DNA of 64,000 nt, from the NCBI GenBank assembly GCA_947164865.1, contig CAMUYA010000019.1:1-64000 (forward strand). The letters run 5' to 3'. The translations under genes and the position numbers were made by a program. Below, piece after piece: positions 42,178 through 50,961 of the stretch. This DNA comes from an uncultured Lachnospiraceae bacterium (GTDB lineage: Bacteria; Bacillota; Clostridia; Lachnospirales; Lachnospiraceae). The first letter of the stretch is position 1. Each line of letters starts with the position of its first letter. A model generated the notes under the pieces. It made no database searches. It saw only the letters and a list, made by a program, of their open reading frames with translations, and was not told where the DNA came from.

Positions 42178-43683
42178 TCAATACCCGTACCAGCCGATAC
42201 CCTCATCGTTCCAGCCAATCTTTACTAACTGATCTCTTTCCTTCGTGCTGGTGGTATAATGATGGCTACCGGTGGTGGCATTGGGGTTGTAAAGTCTGTA
42301 CAGAGGTTTTGTCTTGGCATCATCGGAATACCAGCCTATATCTTCGTTATTCCAGCCCGCCTTGATAAGACTGTCTCTTTCCTTCTTACTCGGGGTGTAA
42401 TGATGATCACCGGTATTGGGGTTGTAAAGTCTGTATACAGGAGTGTTTGATTCGGTAGGGCCAACCCAGGCAACGCCCTCGTATTCCCATCCTACAGCAA
42501 ATAAGCTCTTTACCTCTTTGGCTTTACCTGTGTAGAAATGCTCTCCACTATTGGGGTTATACATACGGTACATATTGACCGAGCCTTCGGGAGCCGTCGG
42601 AAGATCTATCGCAAATCTGCCTTCAGCCTTACCGCTGTTAATGTAGTGTAAATAGTACTGTTTATTATCATCTCCGAACGCTTCAACAAGGTCAGGATTG
42701 TTTTTCTTATAACCTTCCAGGCTAAATAAAGCATTTCCCTGGCGTCCTTCGCTCATTCCCTGATTTACAAAATGCTCTATCGGAGACTCTGTTAAACTGT
42801 TAGCTATATCCGGATTATTTGCTAGATAGTATTCCTTATCAAATACAGCAGAGTAATCTACTCCATCGTAGAATGAATCCAGAGAGAGCCACATAGCGGG
42901 ACGTACACCGAAGTTATAGTTATATACCAGGCTGGTATATGATGCATAGCAGTAGCCCACTTCTCCTACAAAACATGCATATCTGTTGCTATATCCTGAC
43001 GTTCTCAACCACCAGTAATTTCCTTTCCATCCTGTGGTATCAACTGTATAGCCACATTGATTTGCAAAGTACGTAGAATCCTCTGCAGTGAAGGTATAAG
43101 GAACCAATAATTTCTTTGTATAAATTGCATAGGGTGTTGCCTCAGCTACTAGTTCCTGAGAATATCCACCGTATTCACCGTCAGATGTTGTGAAATATGT
43201 AAAATTGAAATTATCATATACTTCATCCACGCTTAACGCAAACACTTTATCTTTAGTGTTATTACCGCTGGATACATAGCTGGACGGGTTCTGCTTGTTG
43301 ATCAGTTCTGTCTCAACGATCTGTGCTTTTTCGCTTTGATCAAATGCTGAATTATAAAAGTCGTTGTTCATCCAGTTTCTTAGAGTACAGCTTTCCCACA
43401 CGTCGCCGTTCGTGTTGGTGCTGAATTCCACCTGATCAAGCACATACTTGCTCAGTAGGAGAGCCTGATTCCCCTGCGTCTTCACAACTATCCATTCAAT
43501 TGCTTCCGGACCATTATCAAAATTGTTATCCTGTTCATAATGGCCGAATTTGATCGTCTGCCCTTTCTGAGGGAAGTCCGCTGCCTTTGCTGTTTGCGGA
43601 ATAAAGCCCAGCGTTCCGGCTACCATAGCAGCCGAAAGCGTTACTGCTGTAATGGCCTTTTTCCAGTTACGATGTTTTTTCAT
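42178..43683 (-). CDS. Secreted DUF6273-like protein + NPD-type segment + DUF5648-like triple repeat
   Basis: IKFGHYEQDNNFDNGPEAIEWIVVKTQGNQALLLSKYVLD...WWLRTSGYSNRYACFVGEVG; YYLANNPDIANSLTESPIEHFVNQGMSEGRQ; C-terminal repeats. Confidence 0.84.
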   Translation of the reverse strand: MKKHRNWKKAITAVTLSAAMVAGTLGFIPQTAKAADFPQKGQTIKFGHYEQDNNFDNGPEAIEWIVVKTQGNQALLLSKYVLDQVEFSTNTNGDVWESCTLRNWMNNDFYNSAFDQSEKAQIVETELINKQNPSSYVSSGNNTKDKVFALSVDEVYDNFNFTYFTTSDGEYGGYSQELVAEATPYAIYTKKLLVPYTFTAEDSTYFANQCGYTVDTTGWKGNYWWLRTSGYSNRYACFVGEVGYCYASYTSLVYNYNFGVRPAMWLSLDSFYDGVDYSAVFDKEYYLANNPDIANSLTESPIEHFVNQGMSEGRQGNALFSLEGYKKNNPDLVEAFGDDNKQYYLHYINSGKAEGRFAIDLPTAPEGSVNMYRMYNPNSGEHFYTGKAKEVKSLFAVGWEYEGVAWVGPTESNTPVYRLYNPNTGDHHYTPSKKERDSLIKAGWNNEDIGWYSDDAKTKPLYRLYNPNATTGSHHYTTSTKERDQLVKIGWNDEGIGWYGY

Positions 43684-43761
43684 TTTAGTGCTCCTTTCAT
43701 ATTTGTTTTTTCTTTACCCTTTAAACCCTTAATCTGACTTGTTTCCTATAATGAAATCATC

Positions 43762-46700
43762 CTACTGTGCATACCCGTACCAGCCGATTCCCTCATCATT
43801 CCAGCCGATCTTTACAAGCTGATCTCTTTCTTTGCTGCTGGTGGTATAGTGGTGGCTACCGGTGGTAGCATTAGGATTGTATAGCCTATATAACGGTTTT
43901 GCCTTGGCATCATCGGAATACCAGCCGATTCCTTCATCCTTCCATCCTGCCTTTACAAGACTATCTCTTTCCTTAGCTTTTGTAGTGTAATGATGATCTC
44001 CGGAATTCTCATTATACAATCTGTATACGGGGGTATTTGACCATGCGGGGCCAACCCATGCTATTCCTTCGTATGACCATCCCACCTTAACAAGTGAATT
44101 CTTCTCTCTTTCGCTTGAAGTATAGAAATGTTCACCGCTATTGGGATTATAAAGACGGAGCATGGTAACAGATGTTTCCTGTTCACTCTGGTTTCCACCC
44201 TGATCCGCTTCTGAACTCTGATTACTTCCGCCGCCAGTATTGGTTTCAGTGATTCCTCCGCTCTGATCTGCTTCAGAACTCTGATTGCTTTCGCCGCCAG
44301 TATTGGTTTCAGTGATTCCTCCGCTCTGATCTGCTTCAGAACTCTGGTCACCTCCGCCCTGGCTATTTTCCCCGTTATTCTCTTCCTGCTCCCCCCTGGG
44401 GTTGCATTCCTTAACAAGTACGGTGCAAGGGGAGACTTCAAAATAGTTCTGATATCCCTGAGACGAAGTCGTACCATCTCCATTTAAGATGTACATATAA
44501 TCTGGAAGATAGTCACATGTTACAATTCCGTATTCCTTGGGGGTCTTGATTTTCTCGAGGGCATAGCATCGGCTTATTACTCCGTTATAACCGTAATAAT
44601 CATTCGATGCCTTGCTGAGATCAAAGCTGCTGAGATCCAGTTCCTTAAGCGAACTGCAACCATCAAACATATTTACAAACGAGGTACACTTCGCAGTATT
44701 AAAGCTTGTTATGTTTACGCTCTTAAGTGATTTACAATTCTGGAACATATATTCCAATGTTGTAACGTTTGCTGTGTTAAAGTTGCTAAGGTCAGCCGAA
44801 ACAAGACTCTCACATTCCTGAAACATGCAGTACATGTATTCTGCCTTGCTTGTATCAAAATTTGACAAATCAATCTTCTCTAAGCCGGTGCAGTCTCTGA
44901 ACATGCTGCTGAAGTTCTTAACATTTGAGGTGTTAAAATCCGGCAGGCTGATCTCGTTCAGCTTTTTGCAGCCGCAGAACATGTATGACAGGTTTTCTGC
45001 CTTTGAAGTATTAAATCCGTTGATGTTAAGAGTCGTAAGCTCTGAACAGCCGTTAAACATGTTAGAGAAGTCCGTTACATTTCTTGTATTAAGACTGCTG
45101 AGATCTAATGTCTTTAGCTTACTGCATCCACTGAACAAGTCGGATACGCTGGTAACATTATCGGTGTTGGCGCCGGTCAGATCAATCTTTTCCAAAGATC
45201 CGATATAGCCGAGCTCATAGTTCATATTGCTGCCCCAAACCGTATTCTTCAATACCACTTCCTTAAGAGCGGGACAATTGTAAAACAGTGGTCCTGTCAT
45301 AAAACTGTTTGTAGAAAAATTAAACCCCGATGCATCAACTTTTTCAAGGGCTAAGCAATCGTAGAATTCAAATCCTCTGTTGGTAACGCTGCTTGTATTT
45401 AAACTGCTCATATCGATATTTTTAAGCTTTTTACAGCCGTAAAACATCTCGTAAGTATGGGTCAGTTTTCCTGTCTTAAATCCGTTAAAATTAACTGTTG
45501 TAAGGTTTGAGCAGCCCCTGAACATCTCCTCCATGTTCTTAAGATTAGGAGCGTTCACATTGCTGAAATCAATGGAGGTTAAGCTCGTGCATCCTTCGAA
45601 CATTGATTGCATATTCTCAACAGATGCAAGATCCATATCGTGTATGTTGATCGACCTAAGGGAAGTACAATCCTTGAACATTCCCCACATGCTCTTTACA
45701 TTGTGAGTATTGAACATCGTCAGGTCGATTGTCTGAAGTGAGCTGCATCCACTGAACATATTGTTCATGTCGGTAACGCCGCTGAGATCCAGATTAGACA
45801 GATCAACGTTTACAAGCCTGCTCTTATTGAAAAGCGCACGGAATCCTTGGCTGTTAACCTTAACTCCCGGTTCCACAGAGAAGGACACAATATCAGTGGG
45901 GAACTCACACCAATAGTCAATGACAACTTCGCAAACGCGGCCATTTATGCATGCCACAGAGGGTACAACGATATTTTTCTGATCACCGTTGTATTTTTCC
46001 AGTGTAAGCTTTCCTCCATAATCGTAGAAACTGTATGTATAATCGTTCTGCCAGTCTGTATTTACATAAACAATACAGGTAGCTTTAAGTCTGTCGGCTT
46101 TCGCTGTAATGACAGCCATGCCGTATCCGACAGGAGTAACAATGCCGTTACTAACTGTAGCTACGCTTGTATCCGAGCTTGACCATGTAACATTCTGATT
46201 TAACGGTGTGGTGGTAGCTGTAAGTGTTGATGTTCCCGAAAGATTTGTAAACTGGATCGACCCTGTATTAAGTGTAAGATTTGTTACAACGGTTCCCAGT
46301 TCAGAGCTGAGATCAACGTATTTATATTCGTAGAAATCTGTATCTTTATAATCTCTTGCCAGACTGTATCTGATCCTGTTACCGTCAAGTCGCATACCGT
46401 AGATATAACCATTGGCCATCTCAGAATCCGTAAGGGCATAAACTCTGGAAAATATGCCATTAGATACATTGTATTTGTAGATCTCTTTATAGTCGTTAAC
46501 AAAAATTTTTCCATCTGCATAGAAAATATTTCCGAAGGAGACAGGATATTGTCCATTCTGGCCTATTATGCTCCAATATGGACCCGGTCCTACTGTAGCA
46601 AGCTCCGTAGATTGATGCGAAGCTTTATTATAGCTGTAAATTCTGCCATTATTTGAAAGGTAATAGATTGCACTACCGGCCAGTGCGATGGAGGAATTGG

Positions 46701-47679
46701 AATCCTTCCATCCGGCATTATCATACTCTGTATCGTTATAGAGAGAATATACAGAATTACCGTCTATTTTCCAGTCAGTGCTGTTATGATTACTGCTAAA
46801 CGTGGTCCTGCTACACAAGAAATTTTTATGCGAGCAATAGTCCTCGTAATAATGTGCCTGACTAGTAGAGTTTCCGGAAATCGGGTCGTCCCAGGTACAA
46901 TCGATGTAATAATGCTTTCCGTTTAGTACTACCAAATTCCAGGCATGAATCAAATCATCACTGGAAACAAACTCGGTCTCGATCCCGACTCTGTTTGCAA
47001 GGTCTTTAAAGGCCAAAGCATATCCTTGGCACACTGCCGAGCCTCCTACCAGTGCATCACTTGCGGTATACTTTTCACAAGTAAGGTCATATTGGCAATG
47101 GGTAACGATATAGTCATGGATATAGATCAGCTTCTCTTCGTCCGACCAGTCGGCCTCAATATCGGCAAGGATCGATGCAACCCTGTTCTCGTACATAAGA
47201 GATGTGTTTTCGCTTCCGGCAAGATATCCAAGATAGAGACCTGTCGCATTATCTGTAGTTATCTCGTACTCTACATATGCCTCATCGAGGTAGAAGAACC
47301 CGGGGTTATCATTAACATAATCTGCAAGAACACCTTCTACTTCATCAACAGACAGTTCATATTCCGAAAGGTCTACGATACCGTTTCTGTTTTTCAAGGC
47401 ATCATCGATCTCTTCTTCCAGATCTAAAACAAGGCTGACTTCGATATTTTCAGTAGCCGAATCGCTGTCTGTTACAAGTGCGCCCTTTTGTAAAAGGTCC
47501 TCCGACAGATCAAGTTCTACCACATCCGTTGATTCGTTTTCAGATGTGATCCTTACTACTTCTTCATATATTCCGTTATCCTCATTTTCTGCGTTTACAT
47601 CCGCCTTAAACCCAAAACCAAATAGCATTGAGGCACATATTAACGAAAAAAGCTTATACTTAGAAAACACACGTTTCAC
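43762..47679 (-). CDS. Large secreted protein: transglutaminase-like + Big2 + DUF285/BspA LRR + repetitive linker + DUF5648-like triple repeat
   Basis: GSAVCQGYALAFKDLANRVG...IHAWNLVVLNGKHYYIDCTWDD; many NTSNVTDFSNMFNGCSELTTLNINGF units; SSEADQSGGITETNTGG linker; C-terminal repeats. Confidence 0.87.
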   Translation of the reverse strand: MKRVFSKYKLFSLICASMLFGFGFKADVNAENEDNGIYEEVVRITSENESTDVVELDLSEDLLQKGALVTDSDSATENIEVSLVLDLEEEIDDALKNRNGIVDLSEYELSVDEVEGVLADYVNDNPGFFYLDEAYVEYEITTDNATGLYLGYLAGSENTSLMYENRVASILADIEADWSDEEKLIYIHDYIVTHCQYDLTCEKYTASDALVGGSAVCQGYALAFKDLANRVGIETEFVSSDDLIHAWNLVVLNGKHYYIDCTWDDPISGNSTSQAHYYEDYCSHKNFLCSRTTFSSNHNSTDWKIDGNSVYSLYNDTEYDNAGWKDSNSSIALAGSAIYYLSNNGRIYSYNKASHQSTELATVGPGPYWSIIGQNGQYPVSFGNIFYADGKIFVNDYKEIYKYNVSNGIFSRVYALTDSEMANGYIYGMRLDGNRIRYSLARDYKDTDFYEYKYVDLSSELGTVVTNLTLNTGSIQFTNLSGTSTLTATTTPLNQNVTWSSSDTSVATVSNGIVTPVGYGMAVITAKADRLKATCIVYVNTDWQNDYTYSFYDYGGKLTLEKYNGDQKNIVVPSVACINGRVCEVVIDYWCEFPTDIVSFSVEPGVKVNSQGFRALFNKSRLVNVDLSNLDLSGVTDMNNMFSGCSSLQTIDLTMFNTHNVKSMWGMFKDCTSLRSINIHDMDLASVENMQSMFEGCTSLTSIDFSNVNAPNLKNMEEMFRGCSNLTTVNFNGFKTGKLTHTYEMFYGCKKLKNIDMSSLNTSSVTNRGFEFYDCLALEKVDASGFNFSTNSFMTGPLFYNCPALKEVVLKNTVWGSNMNYELGYIGSLEKIDLTGANTDNVTSVSDLFSGCSKLKTLDLSSLNTRNVTDFSNMFNGCSELTTLNINGFNTSKAENLSYMFCGCKKLNEISLPDFNTSNVKNFSSMFRDCTGLEKIDLSNFDTSKAEYMYCMFQECESLVSADLSNFNTANVTTLEYMFQNCKSLKSVNITSFNTAKCTSFVNMFDGCSSLKELDLSSFDLSKASNDYYGYNGVISRCYALEKIKTPKEYGIVTCDYLPDYMYILNGDGTTSSQGYQNYFEVSPCTVLVKECNPRGEQEENNGENSQGGGDQSSEADQSGGITETNTGGESNQSSEADQSGGITETNTGGGSNQSSEADQGGNQSEQETSVTMLRLYNPNSGEHFYTSSEREKNSLVKVGWSYEGIAWVGPAWSNTPVYRLYNENSGDHHYTTKAKERDSLVKAGWKDEGIGWYSDDAKAKPLYRLYNPNATTGSHHYTTSSKERDQLVKIGWNDEGIGWYGYAQ
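44200..44352. repeat. 63-bp in-frame tandem repeat (about 2.4 copies) encoding SSEADQSGGITETNTGGxSNQ linker
   Basis: Units at 44200-44262, 44263-44325 and partial 44326-44352 read directly. Confidence 0.85.
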
Positions 47680-47710
47680 AGGTCATCTCTCCTTAACAAA
47701 ATTACCTTCT

Positions 47711-47875
47711 TTACTGTGCCGGGCCGTACCATTCCACATCTTCGTCCTTCCAGCCGATGGTGATCAGGCTTTTCTTTTCCTTTTCGCTGGTTGTATAGTG
47801 ATGGGATCCTGCTCCAGTAGCATTGGGATTGTATAGCCTATATAACAATTTTGCCTTGGTATCATCGGAATACCA
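47711..47875 (-). pseudogene. Truncated chimeric DUF5648-like 3' fragment
   Basis: WYSDDTKAKLLYRLYNPNATGAGSHHYTTSEKEKKSLITIGWKDEDVEWYGPAQ*, no upstream coding region; abuts the 126-bp repeat. Confidence 0.85.
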
Positions 47876-47890
47876 GCTGCATTATTCCCT

Positions 47891-48017
47891 ACGCAATCCA
47901 CACCAAATTATAGCATATCTAGATAGGTCTATCTATGATTGTGATAAAAAAACTTTTGTAAAATTACCTACAAAATCTACCGGTCAAATTCTGTATAATA
48001 TGCCGTCTGTACTTTCT
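47891..48017 (+). repeat. Copy 2 of ~126-bp direct repeat
   Basis: acgcaatccacaccaaattatagcatatctagataggtctatctatgattgtg...tacaaaatctaccggtcaaattctgtataatatgccgtctgtactttct. Confidence 0.85.
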
Positions 48018-48035
48018 TACATTTCGGTGGTATCA

Positions 48036-48190
48036 TCCTATCGCCGGATGATTATCGAATCAAGGCATACCTTATGGAACATCGAGCGGAGGTGAATATC
48101 ATGTGCTTAACAGAATATGATGAAGCTGAAACCATGAATATGTTTAAGGAAGAAGGTAGACAGGAGGGCCTTAAAGAAGGCGAAGCCTAA
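48036..48190 (+). pseudogene. C-terminal remnant of an Rpn / PD-(D/E)XK nuclease family transposase
   Basis: LSPDDYRIKAYLMEHRAEVNIMCLTEYDEAETMNMFKEEGRQEGLKEGEA*. Confidence 0.7.
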
Positions 48191-48204
48191 AGACTCCATT
48201 CCGC

Positions 48205-48243
48205 AAAAAAAGATCTGCATGCCAACATGCAGATCCCTTTTTT
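48205..48243. terminator. Bidirectional intrinsic terminator
   Basis: AAAAAAAGATCTGCATG-CCAA-CATGCAGATCCCTTTTTT. Confidence 0.8.
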
Positions 48244-48267
48244 GAATGTATTGTGTTTTAAAGCAAC

Positions 48268-49353
48268 CTATTGCTGATCTTCGTAAGCGTACCAGGCTAC
48301 GCCTTCATTCTTCCAGCCGGCTTCTTCAAGTTTTTTAACCTCTTTTAAACTCTTGGTATAATGATGTGAGCCTGATCCTGTACAATTGGGATTATAGAGC
48401 CTGTATAGCGGTTTTCCCATATCCTTAGGTGCAGAGTACCAGCCGATCCCTTCATCCTTCCAGCCGAGTTTAACAAGGTGGTCTCTTTCCCTTTTGCTCA
48501 TGGTATAGTGATGATCTCCTGCCGGCTCATTATACAGTCTGTATACGGGATCACCTCCCTTAGGAGCGATCCATCCGTTTCCTTCATACTCCCAGCCTGC
48601 ATCCACGAGAGAGTTTCCTTCCTTCCGTCTTTCGGTATAGAAATGCTCGCCCGTGTTGGGATTGTACATACGATACATATATGTTGTTCCTTCATAAGGA
48701 GAAACTTCATCTTCTGCAATGTATACTTTTTCTTTTTCCTTGAATTCTACATGTAGACCTATAAAGTTATACTCAGCCGGACTGGTAAAGTTGAAAATAA
48801 CCTCTTTCCCGTATACTTCGTAGTAAAAGATTTCCGATTTTCCCGTATAATAACCGACATATTCACTGTCTTTGTACAGGAACACCTTCAGTTCTTCAAG
48901 ATTCAGCACATCCGGTTCAAAAGGCAGTTCAAATCCTATCTCAACCTTTTCTCCGGCGGATGTTACATCCGAATCCCTGTGATCAAGGTTTAATATGTAA
49001 TAAATCGGTTTATCTTTAGTAATAATCTCATCCTTATCTACGTCATATTCCTCTTTCATATAATAAACGAAGGGATTATCCTTAAGAGCCATCCCTCCCT
49101 TATAATAAATTTTTACGTATTCCTCCGTACCGCTAAAGGTTTGGTCTCTGGCCTGTTTTGTTCCGTTCTCCTCATATACTTCCTTATGTCCTTCCAGCCA
49201 CCTGGCAGTTACGCTTCCCGATGACTCATCCGAAAATCTGCTTTCCAAGGTTTCTCCGGCATTTACCTTGATCTTGCCAAATGAGAATACCGCCATGCCT
49301 ACTATCAGTGATAGAGCCAAGGCAAAGATCCTGTTCAGGTTTCTTGTTTTCAT
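48268..49353 (-). CDS. Secreted protein, unassigned N-terminus + DUF5648-like triple repeat (start trimmed to MKTRNLNRIF)
   Basis: Signal peptide; YRMYNPNTGEHFYTERRKEGNSL... repeats. Confidence 0.83.
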   Translation of the reverse strand: MKTRNLNRIFALALSLIVGMAVFSFGKIKVNAGETLESRFSDESSGSVTARWLEGHKEVYEENGTKQARDQTFSGTEEYVKIYYKGGMALKDNPFVYYMKEEYDVDKDEIITKDKPIYYILNLDHRDSDVTSAGEKVEIGFELPFEPDVLNLEELKVFLYKDSEYVGYYTGKSEIFYYEVYGKEVIFNFTSPAEYNFIGLHVEFKEKEKVYIAEDEVSPYEGTTYMYRMYNPNTGEHFYTERRKEGNSLVDAGWEYEGNGWIAPKGGDPVYRLYNEPAGDHHYTMSKRERDHLVKLGWKDEGIGWYSAPKDMGKPLYRLYNPNCTGSGSHHYTKSLKEVKKLEEAGWKNEGVAWYAYEDQQ

Positions 49354-49378
49354 AGCAAACCCTCCAAAAAAGATATCT

Positions 49379-50917
49379 TTACTGTGCCAGTCCGTACCAT
49401 GCCACATCTTCGTCCTTCCAGCCAATTGCGATCAGGCTTTTCTTTTCCTTTTCGCTGGTTGTATAGTGATGGGATCCTGCTCCGGTAGCATTGGGATTAT
49501 AGAGTCTGTAAAGGGGCTTTCCGGTTTCCTTAGGCTCGGAATACCATCCGATACGCTCGTATGTCCAGCCAAGCTCCACAAGTTTATCCCTCTCTCTCTT
49601 ACTCATGGTGTAGTGATGGTCTCCTGCATTTTCATTGTAAAGCCTGTAAACAGGGTCTCCCGAAACGGGTGCGATCCATCCGGGGCCTTCATACTCCCAC
49701 CCCTGATCTACAAGGCTGTTTCCTTCTTTTCTGCTTGTGGTATAGAAGTGCTCACCGGTGTTGGGATTGTAAAGACGGAAAAGCATATCATAGCCTTCCG
49801 GAACCTCACTCTTGGCATCCTCGGGAATGTATCCGAAGGTGATATACTGCCAATCATATTCCTCCCAGCTGACTATGTTGTTATCTTTATCATAATCCGT
49901 GATTTTCTTAGTTAGCCACCGCTTGGGTCCCTCAGTGTAATACTCTTTAACACCTGAGCCGATCTTGTTCATGTCTCCGTCGTAATATGTTATCTTACAC
50001 ATGTTCATAGTGGTATTATCATATTCATATATGGTGATATGTGTGCTATCCCCACTAATATATGTATACTTTGTATTTCTGCCTGAATCGTCATACTCAT
50101 TTGCCCAGCCATACCTTACCTTATTATCTGAACCATATTCCATATGCGAAACCAGCCATCCTTGATCATTAAATATGTTTTCATAGCGTGATATAAGACT
50201 GCCATCAAGATTATATTCTCCGAACTTGATCTGGTTTCCCTTTTCATCGTATTCATTAACACTGTATATGGTATACACATTATACAGATTGTAGAATTTG
50301 TAACCGGTCTCTCTTCCATTACTGTCATGTTCATAATAATATGTTCCAAAAACATTTCCGTTTTTATCGTAGCCGGTAGCTTTTGTCAGATTCCCGTCTT
50401 TATATTCATAAACGTACGAATATGTAGCATAAATGTTATCATCCACAAAGTTGATATGGTCCTCCCTTATGATTACCCCATCCCTGTATTCATTCTTATC
50501 TATTCTGGTCACATTTCCGTCGGCATCACTTGTAGTCTTTTTTATCATATACCCCTCGGTATCATATTCATAAGTCTCAATGGAAGATATCTTTCCATCA
50601 CCATAAAATATCTGTTTTATCAATCTTCCGTTTTTGTCGAATACGGAGTCCCAACCACTCATAAAAGTCCCATTCGCATTATATTCCTTCGAGGATTTCT
50701 GTGCCCAATACGGTGAACGATCTTCCTGAAAATTCTGTAAAAGTGGAGCATCAAACGGGTATATCGCTCCTTCTTCCTGATTCCCTGGTTCAGCAAGGAG
50801 ATTCTCCTCTTCAGCTTCTACCTCAATAGCGTAAGCTGTGGGTGATGGCATCACAGAGAAAAACATCGCTGCCGACAATACCCCTGTTAAAAGTTTCTTG
50901 ATAAATTTCCCTTTCAT
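49379..50917 (-). CDS. Secreted YD/RHS-like repeat protein + DUF5648-like triple repeat (start trimmed to MKGKFIKK)
   Basis: YEYDTEGYMIKKTTSDADGNVTRIDKNEY...; upstream AGGAGGAC; C-terminal repeats. Confidence 0.84.
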   Translation of the reverse strand: MKGKFIKKLLTGVLSAAMFFSVMPSPTAYAIEVEAEEENLLAEPGNQEEGAIYPFDAPLLQNFQEDRSPYWAQKSSKEYNANGTFMSGWDSVFDKNGRLIKQIFYGDGKISSIETYEYDTEGYMIKKTTSDADGNVTRIDKNEYRDGVIIREDHINFVDDNIYATYSYVYEYKDGNLTKATGYDKNGNVFGTYYYEHDSNGRETGYKFYNLYNVYTIYSVNEYDEKGNQIKFGEYNLDGSLISRYENIFNDQGWLVSHMEYGSDNKVRYGWANEYDDSGRNTKYTYISGDSTHITIYEYDNTTMNMCKITYYDGDMNKIGSGVKEYYTEGPKRWLTKKITDYDKDNNIVSWEEYDWQYITFGYIPEDAKSEVPEGYDMLFRLYNPNTGEHFYTTSRKEGNSLVDQGWEYEGPGWIAPVSGDPVYRLYNENAGDHHYTMSKRERDKLVELGWTYERIGWYSEPKETGKPLYRLYNPNATGAGSHHYTTSEKEKKSLIAIGWKDEDVAWYGLAQ

Positions 50918-50961
50918 TTTGTCCTCCTGTTTTGTGTTTTTAAAATATTTATCATTTCCCA

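Noticed and set aside
44200-44352. Possible CRISPR-like repeat
   Set aside because: Adjacent 63-bp units without spacers and in coding frame; it is a protein linker repeat.
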